Source: Oidiodendron maius Zn
Lineage: Eukaryota; Ascomycota; Leotiomycetes; Myxotrichaceae
Direction of reading: 5' to 3'
DNA length: 64,000 nt
NCBI GenBank assembly: GCA_000827325.1
Contig: KN832877.1
Span: 1,860,001 to 1,924,000, forward strand
Part shown: positions 61,901 to 64,000 of the stretch, piece by piece
Position numbering within the stretch: position 1 is the first letter of the stretch
How the letters are laid out: each line of letters opens with the position of its first letter
Notes under the pieces: generated by a model
Told to the model about the DNA's origin: nothing
Database searches by the model: none
Seen by the model: the letters and a program-made list of their open reading frames with translations, nothing else
Made by a program: the position numbers and the translations under genes

Positions 61901-62747
61901 TATATATCCTATACTTTATATTCTATTAATAGCTTCTCCTTTAGCTCTCTCTACTTCTTCTTAATCTATTTAGGTATATTCTTGATTACCCTTCTAATTA
62001 TAGTAGAGTAGTACTTTAGTAACCTCTTTAACTTCTCTAAATCCCCTTCTATCCTATAATCCTTATATATTTCCTTAAACTGTTTAAGGAACTTAGTTAT
62101 ATTAAGCTCTTTAAATATAGGTATCTCTAGAGATCTAGATATAGGTATTAGAACCTGATATAGTAGTAGTATACTTATTCTAGTTGTTAGTAAGGAAGAT
62201 AGTATATCTAATCTTAATATAGCAGGTATATTCTTAGTAACTAATAAAGCTTTAGTATTTAGTTCTTAGTATTCTACTAATAGAGGATTGAAAGATAGGT
62301 ATAATATAAATTTCTGAATTATTACAATTACTAGATTTAAGATATTTAGGTATAATAGTAGGAGAGCTACCTCTATATTCCTTCTTATCTCTTTTTGTCT
62401 TTCTTTATATTTATAATCTCTATTTTTCTCCTTTCCTAATAATCTTTCAATAGTTATTCTATTAGTATAACTAGTACTACTAGTCTATAAATTATTATAT
62501 TAGAGCGCTTTAATGCTACTCCCCTTTACTGCTTTTAGTAAAGACCTCTTCCTCCTTGTATTAGCAGGAATAAGCTCTATATCGGCTAGGCAATATAAAA
62601 TAAGCAAGATATAAGCAGTTAGATTATAGAGACTCCAAGTTTCCCTCTATTTACAGTATCTGTATTTTGAAGGCCTTTATAGATAGAACTTTAATGCTAT
62701 AACTCCTTTATAAGTACTACCTTAATTGTCCCTATATCAATCACTAA

Positions 62748-62983
62748 TATAGAGGGATAAGCCTATACTATCAAAGTGTATAATAGGTATCACTAAGTTA
62801 GAGGGCAATTGAGTCGCTAGACTATATATAGTAAAACAAAGCAGTAAAACATATAAGAAAAGAATGAATTGAAGTCTTATCTGGTTACCTCCCTTTTAGA
62901 GAGAAAGGGCCTTCTATATAAACTTATACTGCAACTATATGATCTACCCTACTGTCCTGTATTAATACTCCTACTCTACTATA
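62748..62983 (-). repeat. 5' LTR of element B
   Basis: Partner of 49451-49686. Four bases next to the outer edges (CTAC and CTAT on the minus strand) could be a target duplication altered by one transition. That is too short to be certain. Confidence 0.75.
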
Positions 62984-64000
62984 GTAGGAATTAGTAGTAG
63001 AGCTTCTTAAGGTTAATGCTTAGTCTCTAGTACTTATATACTAGTTCCTGGTATATAGAGTATTAGTAGTATATAGCTAGAAGCTAGTTCTTGAATTCTT
63101 TATTTAGTTTATACTATAAGTGACTTCACTATATAATAGAGAGGACCTTGCCTACTAAGGCTAGGTATATAAACTTAGTATAGAATTCATTAAAGTTTTA
63201 TTCTAGAGAATACTTTAGAGTATAAAAAGAGTTCTCTGACTATTTAGTCTTAAAGTAGTTCTAGAAGACTATATTTAGATACTCTAGTATTTTATCTATA
63301 GTTAGCTAGGGATCTAGACTATCCTTATTAATCCTTAGTTCTAGAAAGCTCTAGGCTTTACCTTTAGTATAGCTAAAGATATAATTAATCTAGTCCTGTT
63401 CTATAGACTACTAGTCTATATTAGTATATAGTTTTCCTTATAGAAGGGATCTCTAGATAATATAGATAAATAAAACACTATTATTAAGCTTAGTAGAATC
63501 TATATACTTAAGGGAATACTTTATAGATTATAAATAGCTCTAATTATACTAGTAGTGTCTAGAGCTACAATCCTAATAAGATCTATAGGAGCTATTAGAA
63601 GGAGAATTGTCTAGGTCTCCTAATAGATAATAAAGAAGTTCTTAAGTATCTAGTATACTAATCCTTAGATCCTTAGCCAGAAACTATACTAGAAGACTCT
63701 AAAACTGCTTATCTATTAGCTGGACTAAGGATCCAATAAGGTTTAATAAACTCTAATTCAGATATACCTTTAGTTCTAGATTTTAAATAGAGTCTAAATC
63801 AATTAGCTAGGACTTAAGGATAGAGTCTCTAGACTATATAGAAGGTGTTTTCTAGTAAGTAGAGGATTCTCCTATCTTTTAGATAGCTACTACTTTACCT
63901 ATAGACTTGTATTATATAGTTGATATTATTACTAATATAGAGATTAATAATAAAGGCTTAGTATTTTAGGCTCTTCTTAAAAAGGGCTAGCTTAACTTAA

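Larger units (their letters stand above)
49451..62983 (-). mobile_element. LTR retrotransposon B (Gypsy), broken, nested in element A
   Basis: Bounded by two direct 236-bp LTRs. Read on the minus strand: gag (about 62.6-61.3 kb), zinc knuckle (about 61.2 kb), protease (about 60.4 kb), reverse transcriptase (about 59.5-58.9 kb), RNase H (about 58.3-58.6 kb) and integrase (about 57.0-57.7 kb). Between pol and the 3' LTR lies an extra part (about 49.7-56.4 kb) with two younger insertions. It is heavily RIP-mutated, with many dozens of breaks. The nesting makes it younger than A. Confidence 0.75.
44590..64000 (-). mobile_element. LTR retrotransposon A (Gypsy), broken, interrupted by element B
   Basis: A minus-strand fossil. 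From its 3' end it shows a 3' LTR, integrase (about 45.3-46.3 kb), RNase H (about 46.6-46.9 kb), reverse transcriptase (about 47.1-47.7 kb) and a CCHC zinc knuckle (about 49,170-49,240). Its gag is split: one part ends at 49,450 and the other resumes at about 62,984 and runs to the window edge. The gap is exactly element B. It is heavily RIP-mutated, with many dozens of breaks. The order of domains (RT before integrase) and the RT type place it in Ty3/Gypsy. Confidence 0.75.

Noticed and set aside
42126-64000. Very AT-rich block considered as centromere or mitochondrial DNA
   Set aside because: Gag, protease, reverse transcriptase and integrase traces, LTR pairs and target duplications show that it is nuclear transposon sequence altered by RIP. 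A centromeric location cannot be judged from sequence alone.

Overview
The window is nuclear DNA from a filamentous ascomycete (Pezizomycotina). The evidence is short 50-80 bp GT-AG introns, a Zn2Cys6 regulator, HET-domain and NACHT-ankyrin genes, a tyrosinase, a DUF3237 secreted protein, and repeats whose CA/TG dinucleotides have largely become TA, the signature of repeat-induced point mutation (RIP). I cannot name the species. No rRNA, tRNA or CRISPR array was found.

Bases 1-23,000 hold metabolic and secreted functions. In order they are: a PRISE-like reductase (+), a decayed adenylate-forming ligase relic (+), a 5.3 kb secreted SGNH hydrolase fused to a VCBS/FG-GAP propeller (-), a 2EXR/F-box-like protein (+), a secreted M35-like metallopeptidase (-), a DUF3237 protein (-), and a divergent pair of Zn2Cys6 regulator (-) and MCT-like transporter (+). 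The regulator looks damaged: one zinc ligand is replaced and its reading frame is interrupted by a stop.

Bases 23,369-39,878 form a recognition and incompatibility island. It holds an NLR-type protein (alpha/beta hydrolase, NACHT, 13 ankyrin repeats), a membrane-anchored HET protein, an unrecognised polytopic membrane protein, a tyrosinase and a second HET protein. Small repeats lie between these genes: a 25-bp inverted repeat on both sides of the NLR, a roughly 515-bp element with 119-bp terminal inverted repeats just upstream of the first HET gene, two rearranged copies of another repeat, and a 160-bp MITE with a TA target site.

From about 40.9 kb to the window end there are only transposons, AT-rich and heavily RIP-mutated beyond 42 kb. 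They are nested: a Helitron relic is cut by LTR element C (+), which is cut by Gypsy element A (-), which is cut inside gag by Gypsy element B (-). B in turn contains a solo LTR with an intact target duplication and a pogo/Fot1-type DNA transposon. The last two are much less mutated and are the youngest arrivals. Elements A and C run past the window edge.

The strongest leads are the nested stack as a relative clock, the NLR with near-identical ankyrin units between inverted repeats, the MITE in a HET promoter, and the orphan membrane protein between immune-type genes.
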